Shown here: positions 13,878 through 19,608 of the stretch, piece after piece
Layout: every line of letters starts with the position of its first letter
How positions within the stretch are numbered: position 1 is the first letter of the stretch
Source: an uncultured Lachnospiraceae bacterium
GTDB taxonomy: Bacteria > Bacillota > Clostridia > Lachnospirales > Lachnospiraceae
NCBI GenBank assembly: GCA_910578475.1
Contig: CAJTRK010000035.1
Location: 1 to 28,242 of the forward strand
Direction of reading: 5' to 3'
DNA: 28,242 nt
Translations under genes and position numbers: made by a program
Notes under the pieces: generated by a model
The model's input: only the letters and a program-made list of their open reading frames with translations
What the model was told of the DNA's origin: nothing
Database searches by the model: none

Positions 13878-13965
13878 TTCCTGAGCGGCAGCCTGGATTC
13901 ATCTTGTGAAGATTGACGCCAAAGCGTTTTCAACGCCGCGCCACTATCACAGACTGAGCAGGAAT
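13876..13965 (+). other. Structured adk-map gap
   Basis: ATTCCTG (13877-13883) can pair with CAGGAAT (13959-13965), enclosing ATCTT/AAGAT and GCGTT/AACGC hairpins. The segment GACGCCAAAGCG (13914-13925) resembles the GACGCCAAAGTACG hairpin upstream of the membrane protein gene at 22890-22908 and the TCAAAGTACG loop of element copy 3. It may be a decayed member of that family. Confidence 0.4.
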
Positions 13966-13976
13966 GGGGGCTTAAA

Positions 13977-14732
13977 ATGGCTGTTACAATTAAATCTGCC
14001 AGAGAAATCGCTTTGATGAAAGAAGCGGGAAGACTGCTCGGCATCGTGCATGAAGAACTGGGCAAGGCGATTCATCCGGGGATGTCCACGAAAGAGATTG
14101 ACAGACTGGGTGAAGAACTTATCAGAAGTTTTGGATGCACGCCGAATTTTTTGCATTATCAGGGATATCCGGCTTCCATTTGCGTATCGGTTAACGAAGA
14201 AGTCGTGCACGGGATTCCTCATGAAAACCGTATCTTAAAGGAAGGGGATATCGTCAGCCTGGATGCGGGCCTGATTTATAAGGGATATCATTCGGACGCC
14301 GCAAGAACGCATATGGTCGGAAATGTCAGCCCGGAAGCCGAAAAATTAATTGCCGTAACGAAGCAGAGCTTTTTTGAAGGGATTAAAAAAGCGCGGGCGG
14401 GAAATCATCTTTATGATATTTCAAATGCGATTGACGCTTATGTTACTTCCTACGGATACGGAATTGTGACGGCATTGGTAGGACACGGAATCGGGACGAA
14501 ACTTCACGAAGAACCCCAGATACCGAATTTTGCACAAAAGCGAAAAGGCGTACGCTTACAGCCCGGAATGACACTTGCCATAGAGCCGATGATTAATATG
14601 GGATGCGCGGATGTGGAATGGCTGGACGATGACTGGACGGTGGTAACTGCGGATGGCGCCTGTTCCGCACATTATGAAAATACAATATTGATTACCGACG
14701 GTGAACCGGAAATTCTGACACTCCCCATATAA
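13977..14732 (+). CDS. map: Type I methionine aminopeptidase
   Basis: This enzyme removes the initiator methionine from nascent proteins. The 251-residue product is a short type I form. The metal ligands are all present: Asp96 and Asp107 (SLDAGLIYKGYHSDAART), His170 (VGHGIGTKLHEEP), Glu203 (AIEPMINMG) and Glu234 (AHYENTILIT), with substrate-binding His78 (VVHGIPH). These line up one residue before the E. coli numbering. No N-terminal zinc-finger extension is present. The start ATG follows a GGGGG-rich site. The gene belongs to the conserved secY-adk-map-infA run. Confidence 0.97.
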   Translation: MAVTIKSAREIALMKEAGRLLGIVHEELGKAIHPGMSTKEIDRLGEELIRSFGCTPNFLHYQGYPASICVSVNEEVVHGIPHENRILKEGDIVSLDAGLIYKGYHSDAARTHMVGNVSPEAEKLIAVTKQSFFEGIKKARAGNHLYDISNAIDAYVTSYGYGIVTALVGHGIGTKLHEEPQIPNFAQKRKGVRLQPGMTLAIEPMINMGCADVEWLDDDWTVVTADGACSAHYENTILITDGEPEILTLPI

Positions 14733-14759
14733 AGGCGGAGAGAAAGGCACAGGTGGGAA

Positions 14760-15023
14760 ATGACGGGAATGCTTGCCAGCTCAAAAGCCGGCCATGATAA
14801 GAATACGGTTTATGTCATAATTAAGGAAGAAACGGAATATGTTTATCTGGCTGACGGCAGGCTTAAGACCCTGGCAAAGCCAAAAAGAAAGAATAAGAAA
14901 CATATTCAGATAATAAAGAAATATCCGGAGCCGGAAATTTCGGAGCGGATAAAGGCCGGGCAGACAGATGATTTGGAAATCCGGAAGGTGCTGAAACAGT
15001 ACCGAATGAGTATCACAACGTAA
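14760..15023 (+). CDS. KOW-domain RNA-binding protein (L14e-like)
   Basis: This 87-residue basic protein has a KOW-type N-terminus (ASSKAGHDKNTVYVIIKEETEYVYLADGRLKTLAKPKRKNKKHIQ) and a short charged tail. Small KOW-domain proteins in this exact place, between map and infA, are a familiar feature of clostridial genomes and are annotated as RNA-binding; their role is not established to my knowledge. The start is uncertain: ATG at 14760 or 14769, with only AGGTGGG as a poor ribosome binding site 2 or 11 nt away. infA starts 16 nt after the stop, so it is cotranscribed with translation genes. Confidence 0.8.
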   Translation: MTGMLASSKAGHDKNTVYVIIKEETEYVYLADGRLKTLAKPKRKNKKHIQIIKKYPEPEISERIKAGQTDDLEIRKVLKQYRMSITT

Positions 15024-15039
15024 AAACAGGAGGTAGCAG

Positions 15040-15258
15040 ATGTCGAAAGCCGATGTGATTGAAATCGAAGGAACAGTAATTGAAAAGTTACCCAATACCA
15101 TGTTTCAGGTAGAATTGGAAAACGGGCATGTCGTATTGGCACATATAAGCGGTAAACTCCGTCAGAATTTTATTCGGATTTTGCCGGGTGATAAGGTAAC
15201 TTTAGAGTTGTCCCCATACGACCTTTCCAAAGGAAGAATTATCTGGAGGGATAAATAA
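15040..15258 (+). CDS. infA: Translation initiation factor IF-1
   Basis: IF-1 blocks the ribosomal A site during initiation. The 72-residue product is a single OB-fold of exact family length: MSKADVIEIEGTVIEKLPNTMFQVELENGHVVLAHISGKLRQNFIRILPGDKVTLELSPYDLSKGRI. The ATG follows AGGAGGT. The stop is just upstream of a strong promoter, so infA probably closes the first transcript or is read through into rpmJ. Confidence 0.97.
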   Translation: MSKADVIEIEGTVIEKLPNTMFQVELENGHVVLAHISGKLRQNFIRILPGDKVTLELSPYDLSKGRIIWRDK

Positions 15259-15264
15259 AAGGTC

Positions 15265-15293
15265 TTGCAAAAGGGATTGCTCTATGTTATAAT
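15265..15293 (+). promoter_or_regulatory. Strong internal promoter before rpmJ
   Basis: TTGCAA (15265-15270) and a perfect TATAAT (15288-15293) are 17 nt apart, with a TG dinucleotide one base upstream of the -10 (extended -10). Transcription would start near 15300 and drive rpmJ-rpsM-rpsK-rpsD-rpoA-rplQ independently of the S10-spc transcript. Confidence 0.85.
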
Positions 15294-15326
15294 GTAAAAC
15301 GGTCTTTTTTGAAAGGAGGGTTTAAC

Positions 15327-15440
15327 ATGAAGGTTAGATCATCAGTAAAACCGATTTGCGAGAAATGCAAAATCATTAAAAGAAAAGGAAAGATCAGAGT
15401 AATCTGTGAAAATCCGAAGCACAAACAGGTACAAGGTTAA
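15327..15440 (+). CDS. rpmJ: 50S ribosomal protein L36, zinc-binding form
   Basis: This 37-residue gene is shorter than most gene-finding cutoffs but unambiguous. It begins MKVRSSVKPICEKCKIIKRK and carries the zinc ligands Cys11, Cys14, Cys27 and His32. L36 is a late-assembly 50S protein near the peptidyl transferase region. The ATG follows GAAAGGAGGG by 6 nt, an excellent site. It is the first gene behind the internal promoter. Being the C-plus type, it belongs with the zinc form of S14 in the same cluster. Confidence 0.96.
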   Translation: MKVRSSVKPICEKCKIIKRKGKIRVICENPKHKQVQG

Positions 15441-15711
15441 TCCCGCTAGTTTTTATCAGCTGAAGTATTGATAAAAAGGGGTTCTTGTCCAACTGATTAT
15501 GAGCGGCTGCAGTATTATTTCTTCATAAATGGTACTGATTATAATAGATGGAAGAGCCTGACGGAGATTACTTTTTGATACCACATGTTTGGAAAGGCCG
15601 GACGCAGGTCCGACTGGGCTAAGTTGAAAAATCAGGGATTTTTCAGCCTGCCCCAATCAATTAGTAGTAAAAAGTGCAGTTTTAATGCACGGAAAAATGG
15701 AGGAAACGTAA
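15441..15711 (+). ncRNA. Structured leader between rpmJ and rpsM
   Basis: This 271-nt gap has no gene. Visible hairpins are TTTTATCA/TGATAAAA (about 15451-15477), GGAC/GTCC within a GGCC-rich stretch near 15595-15612, TGAAAAATC/GATTTTTCA with loop AGG (15624-15645), and GTGCA/TGCAC (about 15674-15690). A TATAAT occurs at 15540-15545 but no -35 box is at the right distance. In other bacteria the alpha operon is regulated by S4 binding in this region; the length and pairings here fit such a leader, but the ligand is inferred only. Confidence 0.45.
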
Positions 15712-16080
15712 ATGGCTCGTATTGCTGGTATTGATTTACCCAGAGAAAAACGTGTAGAGATTGGTTTGACTTATATCTATGGAATCGGAAGGGTAAGTTC
15801 AAACAAAATTCTGGAAGCAGCAAATGTAAATCCTGACACTCGTGTCAGAGAATTGACGGATGATGAAGTAAAAAGAATTGCCGAAGTTATTGAGAAAGAC
15901 TATATGGTAGAAGGTGATTTGAGAAGAGAAATCGCCCTGAACATCAAGAGACTTCAGGAAATCGGATGTTACAGAGGAATTCGTCACAGGAAAGGGCTTC
16001 CTGTTCGTGGTCAGAAGACAAAGACCAATGCAAGAACAAGAAAAGGTCCGAAGCGTACAGTAGCAAACAAGAAGAAATAA
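15712..16080 (+). CDS. rpsM: 30S ribosomal protein S13
   Basis: S13 in the 30S head contacts the P-site tRNA and forms intersubunit bridges. The 122-residue protein starts MARIAGIDLPREKRVEIGLTYIYGIGR, has the helix-hairpin-helix region, and ends with GCYRGIRHRKGLPVRGQKTKTNARTRKGPKRTVANKKK, the family signature. The ATG follows GGAGG. It opens the alpha-type gene group and is followed by rpsK after 27 nt. Confidence 0.97.
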   Translation: MARIAGIDLPREKRVEIGLTYIYGIGRVSSNKILEAANVNPDTRVRELTDDEVKRIAEVIEKDYMVEGDLRREIALNIKRLQEIGCYRGIRHRKGLPVRGQKTKTNARTRKGPKRTVANKKK

Positions 16081-16107
16081 TTATATGAGAAAGTAGGTTA
16101 GTTTATT

Positions 16108-16503
16108 ATGGCTAAAAAAGTTGCAAAGAAAGTAACAAAAAAGCGTGTAAAGAAAAACGTTGAACATGGACAGGCACATATTCAGTCTTCTTTTAACAAT
16201 ACAATCGTTACGCTGACAGATAACGAAGGTAATGCGTTAAGTTGGGCAAGTGCCGGCGGTCTTGGTTTTAGAGGTTCAAGGAAATCTACTCCATATGCAG
16301 CACAGATGGCGGCGGAAACAGCTACCAAAGCTGCGTTGATTCATGGTTTAAAGACAGTTGACGTTATGGTGAAAGGACCGGGTTCCGGACGTGAAGCGGC
16401 AATTCGTGCACTGCAGGCATGCGGCCTGGAGGTAACGAGTATCCGTGATGTAACCCCCGTGCCTCACAATGGATGCCGGCCGCCGAAGAGACGCCGCGTC
16501 TAA
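16108..16503 (+). CDS. rpsK: 30S ribosomal protein S11
   Basis: S11 forms part of the platform and the mRNA exit. The 131-residue product has an early basic tail, then GQAHIQSSFNNTIVTLTDNEGNALSWASAGGLGFRGSRKSTPYAAQMAAE and the ending VTSIRDVTPVPHNGCRPPKRRRV, all typical. Its ribosome binding site is poor compared with its neighbours (only AAGTAGG about 11 nt upstream). The stop is followed by two perfect or near-perfect hairpins (element copy 4). Confidence 0.97.
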   Translation: MAKKVAKKVTKKRVKKNVEHGQAHIQSSFNNTIVTLTDNEGNALSWASAGGLGFRGSRKSTPYAAQMAAETATKAALIHGLKTVDVMVKGPGSGREAAIRALQACGLEVTSIRDVTPVPHNGCRPPKRRRV

Positions 16504-16558
16504 CAGAATAATGAGCAATGGCTCATTATTCTGGAAAGATTTGCGTTGCAAATCTTCC
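16504..16558 (+). repeat. Double hairpin after rpsK (element copy 4: unrelated first arm plus part B)
   Basis: CAGAATAATGAGC (16504-16516) and GCTCATTATTCTG (16521-16533) form a perfect 13-bp stem. The next hairpin is GAAAGATTTGC (16534-16544) with GCAAATCTTCC (16548-16558), loop GTT. This second arm is the part B family: flanks GAAAGA and TCTTCC are the same as in copies 2 and 3, including the single A-C mismatch, while the stem core has changed on both sides. No U-run follows. Confidence 0.75.
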
Positions 16559-16692
16559 GGATTGTTGAATGTTATTAAGAAACTCGTTGGAGGAAAGTAT
16601 CGTCCGCAGCCGGGCGGTATTGTAAACAACAGGTTTTACCTGTATGGTAAAATTTTGAAGAAGAGGTAACCCCTCTCGGAAAGGAGCCGAAT
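16559..16692 (+). other. Remainder of the rpsK-rpsD gap
   Basis: I find no gene or promoter in these 134 nt. A hairpin AACAGGTTTTACCTGT-like sequence lies near 16628-16643, and an interrupted CCTC-rich segment precedes the rpsD ribosome binding site AAAGGAG. It may form part of an S4-related control region, but nothing shows it. Confidence 0.3.
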
Positions 16693-17286
16693 ATGGCAGT
16701 AAACAGAGTTCCTGTATTAAAAAGATGCAGAGCCCTCGATTTAGACCCTACCTTTTTAGGTTATGACAAAAAATCTAACAGAACATCCGCAAGAGCAGGC
16801 AAGAAGGTCAGTGAGTACGGCCTTCAGCTGAGAGAAAAACAGAAAGCAAAATTTATCTATGGCGTATTGGAGAAGCCGTTCAGAAATTATTATAAGAAGG
16901 CTGAGAGAATGAAAGGTATGACCGGTGAAAACCTTATGGTTATGCTGGAAAGCAGACTCGACAGCATCGTTTTCAGAATGGGATTTGCAAGAACGAGAAG
17001 AGAGGCAAGACAGGTTGTCGGACACAAACACTTCCTTGTAAATGGCAAAGTTGTCAGCATTCCGTCTTATCAGATTAAAGCCGGCGATGTCATTGAAGTG
17101 AAAGAGAAAGCAAGGTCTTTGCAGAGATATAAAGATATCCTCGAAGTAACCGGCGGAAGACTGACTCCGGAGTGGCTCGAAGTTGACCAGGAAGCTATGA
17201 AAGGAACTGTGAAATATCTTCCTTCAAGAGAGATGATAGATGTTCCTGTTGACGAGATGCTTATCGTCGAATTGTACTCCAAATAA
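16693..17286 (+). CDS. rpsD: 30S ribosomal protein S4
   Basis: S4 nucleates 30S assembly, contributes to decoding fidelity and represses its own operon in several bacteria. The 197-residue protein starts MAVNRVPVLKRCRALDLDP and lacks the four-cysteine zinc knuckle, so it is the zinc-independent form. The S4 RNA-binding domain is clear (LESRLDSIVFRMGFARTRREARQVVGHKHFLVNGKVVSIPSYQIKAGDVIEV, residues about 90-140). The C-terminal GRLTPEWLEVDQEAMKGTV is typical. The ATG follows AAAGGAG; rpoA begins 40 nt after the stop. Confidence 0.97.
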   Translation: MAVNRVPVLKRCRALDLDPTFLGYDKKSNRTSARAGKKVSEYGLQLREKQKAKFIYGVLEKPFRNYYKKAERMKGMTGENLMVMLESRLDSIVFRMGFARTRREARQVVGHKHFLVNGKVVSIPSYQIKAGDVIEVKEKARSLQRYKDILEVTGGRLTPEWLEVDQEAMKGTVKYLPSREMIDVPVDEMLIVELYSK

Positions 17287-17326
17287 TTGAGCAGTAACGT
17301 GATTTTTCGTAAAGGAGGGTATTGCG

Positions 17327-18286
17327 GTGTTTGATTTTGAAAGACCAAATATTGAGGTTGTAGAAATCTCTGAAGACAAAAGGTATGGTAAATTTGTAGT
17401 GGAACCACTGGAAAGAGGTTACGGAATTACCCTTGGCAACTCTTTGAGAAGAATTATGCTTTCTTCTCTTCCGGGAGCGGCTGTAAGTCAGGTCAAAATC
17501 GAAGGCGTTTTGCATGAGTTCAGTTCTATTCCGGGTGTGAAGGAAGATGTTACGGAAATCATCATGAATATTAAGAGTCTCGCAATCAGGAACAGCAGCG
17601 AGACAAACGAGCCTAAGACTGCATATATTGAGTACGAGGGCGAAGGTGTTGTAAGAGCAGCGGATATTCAGGTTGACCAGGACATAGAGATTTTAAATCC
17701 CGAATTGGTGATTGCTACTTTGAGCGGAAAAGATACCAAGCTGTACATGGAACTGACAATTACCAAAGGAAGAGGTTATGTAAGTTCTGAGAAAAACAAA
17801 ACGGAAGATTTACCGATTGGCGTGATTGCGGTAGATTCTATCTATACACCGGTCGAAAGAGTCAATGTAACGATTGAGAACACCCGTGTCGGTCAGATTA
17901 CGGATTTCGATAAACTGACGCTTGACGTTCATACGAACGGCACGCTCGTTCCCGACGAAGCGGTCAGTCTGGCGGCTAAGGTACTCAGCGAACACCTGAA
18001 CCTTTTCATCGATTTATCGGAAAATGCCAAGACTGCGGAAGTCATGGTAGAGAAAGAGGACGATGAGAAAGAAAAAGTACTGGAAATGAGCATTGACGAG
18101 CTTGAATTGTCTGTTCGTTCCTATAACTGCCTGAAAAGAGCAGGTATCAATACGGTTGAGGAATTAACAAACAAGACTTCTGAAGATATGATGAAGGTTC
18201 GTAATCTCGGACGTAAGTCTTTAGAAGAAGTTTTGGCAAAATTAAAAGAATTGGGACTTCAGCTGAATCCAAGTGATGAAGCCTGA
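17327..18286 (+). CDS. rpoA: DNA-directed RNA polymerase subunit alpha
   Basis: Alpha dimerises to start polymerase assembly, and its C-terminal domain contacts activators and upstream promoter DNA. The 319-residue product has the N-terminal domain (LERGYGITLGNSLRRIMLSSLPGAAV at about 29-54, and PDEAVSLAAKVLSEHLNLF near 208-226), a linker rich in Glu and Lys, and the C-terminal domain ELELSVRSYNCLKRAGINTVEELTNKTSEDMMKVRNLGRKSLEEVLAKL. It starts with GTG at 17327 after AAAGGAGGG; the family N-terminus MFDFE is preserved. Order between rpsD and rplQ is standard. Confidence 0.97.
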   Translation: MFDFERPNIEVVEISEDKRYGKFVVEPLERGYGITLGNSLRRIMLSSLPGAAVSQVKIEGVLHEFSSIPGVKEDVTEIIMNIKSLAIRNSSETNEPKTAYIEYEGEGVVRAADIQVDQDIEILNPELVIATLSGKDTKLYMELTITKGRGYVSSEKNKTEDLPIGVIAVDSIYTPVERVNVTIENTRVGQITDFDKLTLDVHTNGTLVPDEAVSLAAKVLSEHLNLFIDLSENAKTAEVMVEKEDDEKEKVLEMSIDELELSVRSYNCLKRAGINTVEELTNKTSEDMMKVRNLGRKSLEEVLAKLKELGLQLNPSDEA

Positions 18287-18471
18287 GAAAGATTCATGTG
18301 ACAGAAGGCGTTTAATCCTTTTGTATGCGGCGTATGAGATAAGTCCGAAGAGCGCATATACGCCGGCTCATGGATGGAACTATTGACTGCATTCGGTAAG
18401 TAAGACCAAAGAGCGTAGCCGGATGTACCATAAAAGAGCTTATTAAGCTCTGCATGAGAAAGGAGCCAGTT
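18287..18471 (+). other. Structured rpoA-rplQ gap
   Basis: No gene is present in these 185 nt. CGGCGTAT (18328-18335) pairs with ATACGCCG (18358-18365). CATTCGG (18390-18396) pairs with CCGGATG (18419-18425) with one G-T. AGAGCTT (18435-18441) and AAGCTCT (18445-18451) form a 7-bp hairpin ending 8 nt before the rplQ SD. The segment GACCAAAGAGCG recalls the CAAAG loops elsewhere. This could control rplQ separately from rpoA. Confidence 0.5.
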
Positions 18472-19008
18472 ATGGCAAAATACAGAAAACTTGGCAGAAC
18501 ATCTGACCAGAGAAAAGCATTACTTAGAAATCAGGTAACCAATCTGATTTATCACGGAAAGATTATTACAACGGAAGCGAGAGCAAAGGAAGTACGCAAA
18601 ATTGCGGAAGGCCTGATTGCGCTTGCAGTTAAGGAAAAAGATAATTTTGAAACCGTTAAAGTAACGGCAAAGGTTCCGAGAAAAGACAAAGACGGCAAGA
18701 GAGTAAAAGAAGTCGTAGACGGCAAGAAAGTTACCGTATACGATAATGTAGAGAAGGAAATCAAGAAAGACCTTCCTTCCAGACTGCACGCAAGAAGACA
18801 GATGTTAAGAGTGCTTTATCCGGTCGTTGAGGTTCCGACAACAGCAGCGGGAAAGAAGAGAGGAACCAAAGAAGTTGACCTGCCGGCAAAACTTTTTGAT
18901 GAGTATGGTCCGAAATATGCGAGCCGTAAAGGTGGTTATACAAGAATCATCAAAATCGGTCCCCGTAAAGGCGACGCGGCAATGGAAGTTGTACTGGAAC
19001 TGGTATAA
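18472..19008 (+). CDS. rplQ: 50S ribosomal protein L17 with a long internal insertion
   Basis: L17 lies near the tunnel exit. The 178-residue product begins MAKYRKLGRTSDQRKALLRN and ends with YASRKGGYTRIIKIGPRKGDAAMEVVLELV, both family hallmarks. Typical L17 has about 115-130 residues; here a Lys/Asp/Val-rich insertion of about 50-60 residues (roughly 56-105, including RKDKDGKRVKEVVDGKKVTV) lies before LHARRQMLRVLYP. I recall longer L17 proteins from Lachnospiraceae, so this is probably a lineage feature. The ATG at 18472 follows AAGGAG; an in-frame ATG at 18454 lies upstream of that site. Confidence 0.95.
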   Translation: MAKYRKLGRTSDQRKALLRNQVTNLIYHGKIITTEARAKEVRKIAEGLIALAVKEKDNFETVKVTAKVPRKDKDGKRVKEVVDGKKVTVYDNVEKEIKKDLPSRLHARRQMLRVLYPVVEVPTTAAGKKRGTKEVDLPAKLFDEYGPKYASRKGGYTRIIKIGPRKGDAAMEVVLELV

Positions 19009-19031
19009 AATAAGAAAGACGCAGTTTAGAG

Positions 19032-19066
19032 ACAGAGTATGTGTTTGTGCATACTCTGTTTTTTTT
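19032..19066 (+). terminator. Rho-independent terminator of the ribosomal cluster
   Basis: ACAGAGTATG (19032-19041) and CATACTCTGT (19050-19059) form a perfect 10-bp stem with an 8-nt loop, followed by eight T residues (19059-19066). It lies 23 nt after the rplQ stop and is the clearest terminator in the window. Confidence 0.93.
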
Positions 19067-19089
19067 GTAACCAGGTCTTTATAAGAAAA

Positions 19090-19107
19090 TTATAAGTAAA
19101 CTTATAA
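19090..19107. repeat. AT-rich 18-bp palindrome upstream of the blaI-like gene
   Basis: TTATAAGT (19090-19097) and ACTTATAA (19100-19107) are perfect inverted arms around AA. The motif TTATAAGAAAA also occurs in direct repeat on both sides (about 19080 and 19102). It lies just upstream of the -35 box at 19128, so it could be an UP-like or regulator site. Confidence 0.5.
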
Positions 19108-19127
19108 GAAAAATATGAGCAAAGATA

Positions 19128-19177
19128 TTGACACCTGTTGTTTACAGATGTAGACTGAAAATATCTACAAAAGTAGA
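19128..19177 (+). promoter_or_regulatory. Promoter of the blaI/blaR1-like operon with two operator dyads
   Basis: TTGACA (19128-19133) and TAGACT (19151-19156) are 17 nt apart. Dyad 1, TTTACAGATGTAGA (19141-19154), overlaps spacer and -10; dyad 2, TCTACAAAAGTAGA (19164-19177), covers the expected start of transcription. Both have the TACA/TGTA or CTAC/GTAG half-sites typical of BlaI/MecI operators, so autorepression by the adjacent repressor is very likely. Confidence 0.8.
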
Positions 19178-19203
19178 CTCTAAATAATAACGGAGGAAAC
19201 ATC

Positions 19204-19608
19204 ATGGAGAAGAAAGCAGCGGAAAAGAAAATAACGGTTTCCGATGCAGAGTTGGAAATACTTGAAATATTATGGTCGGCCGGCAGGGCATTGAATGCCA
19301 ACGAAATACGGGATGCCCTGAACCAGAGCAGGAAGTGGGAGCGGACGACGGTTCTGACTTTTATTAACAGGTTGTTGAAGAAAGGCGTTATCGCGCAGGA
19401 GAAACGGGAAGTGTATTATTACTCGCCCTGCATCGAACGGGAGGAATATGTAGAAGAAGAAACGAAGAATTTCCTGAAAAAATTTTTTGGGGGAAGTTCG
19501 AAGAAGCTTGCGGCAGCGCTCGTAAACAGTGAAGCTCTGACAAAAGAAGATATCAACGAGCTGCGTGATTATTTTAACCGGAATATGGAAAAAGAAGGGG
19601 GAATTTAG
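19204..19608 (+). CDS. BlaI/MecI-family transcriptional repressor
   Basis: This 134-residue winged-helix protein belongs to the BlaI/MecI/CopY family. The N-terminal DNA-binding domain spans about residues 10-80 (VSDAELEILEILWSAGRALNANEIRDAL, then WERTTVLTFINRLLKKGVIAQEKREVYYYSP). The C-terminal dimerisation helices include ALTKEDINELRDYFNRN. In the classical system the partner protease triggers cleavage of the repressor in this C-terminal part; the usual Asn-Phe site is not evident at the homologous place. Its operators are probably the two dyads upstream. The stop is directly followed by the ATG of the BlaR1-like gene. Confidence 0.9.
   Translation: MEKKAAEKKITVSDAELEILEILWSAGRALNANEIRDALNQSRKWERTTVLTFINRLLKKGVIAQEKREVYYYSPCIEREEYVEEETKNFLKKFFGGSSKKLAAALVNSEALTKEDINELRDYFNRNMEKEGGI

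Noticed and set aside
15517..15545. A second promoter before rpsM using TATAAT at 15540
   Set aside because: No acceptable -35 sequence lies 16-18 nt upstream.
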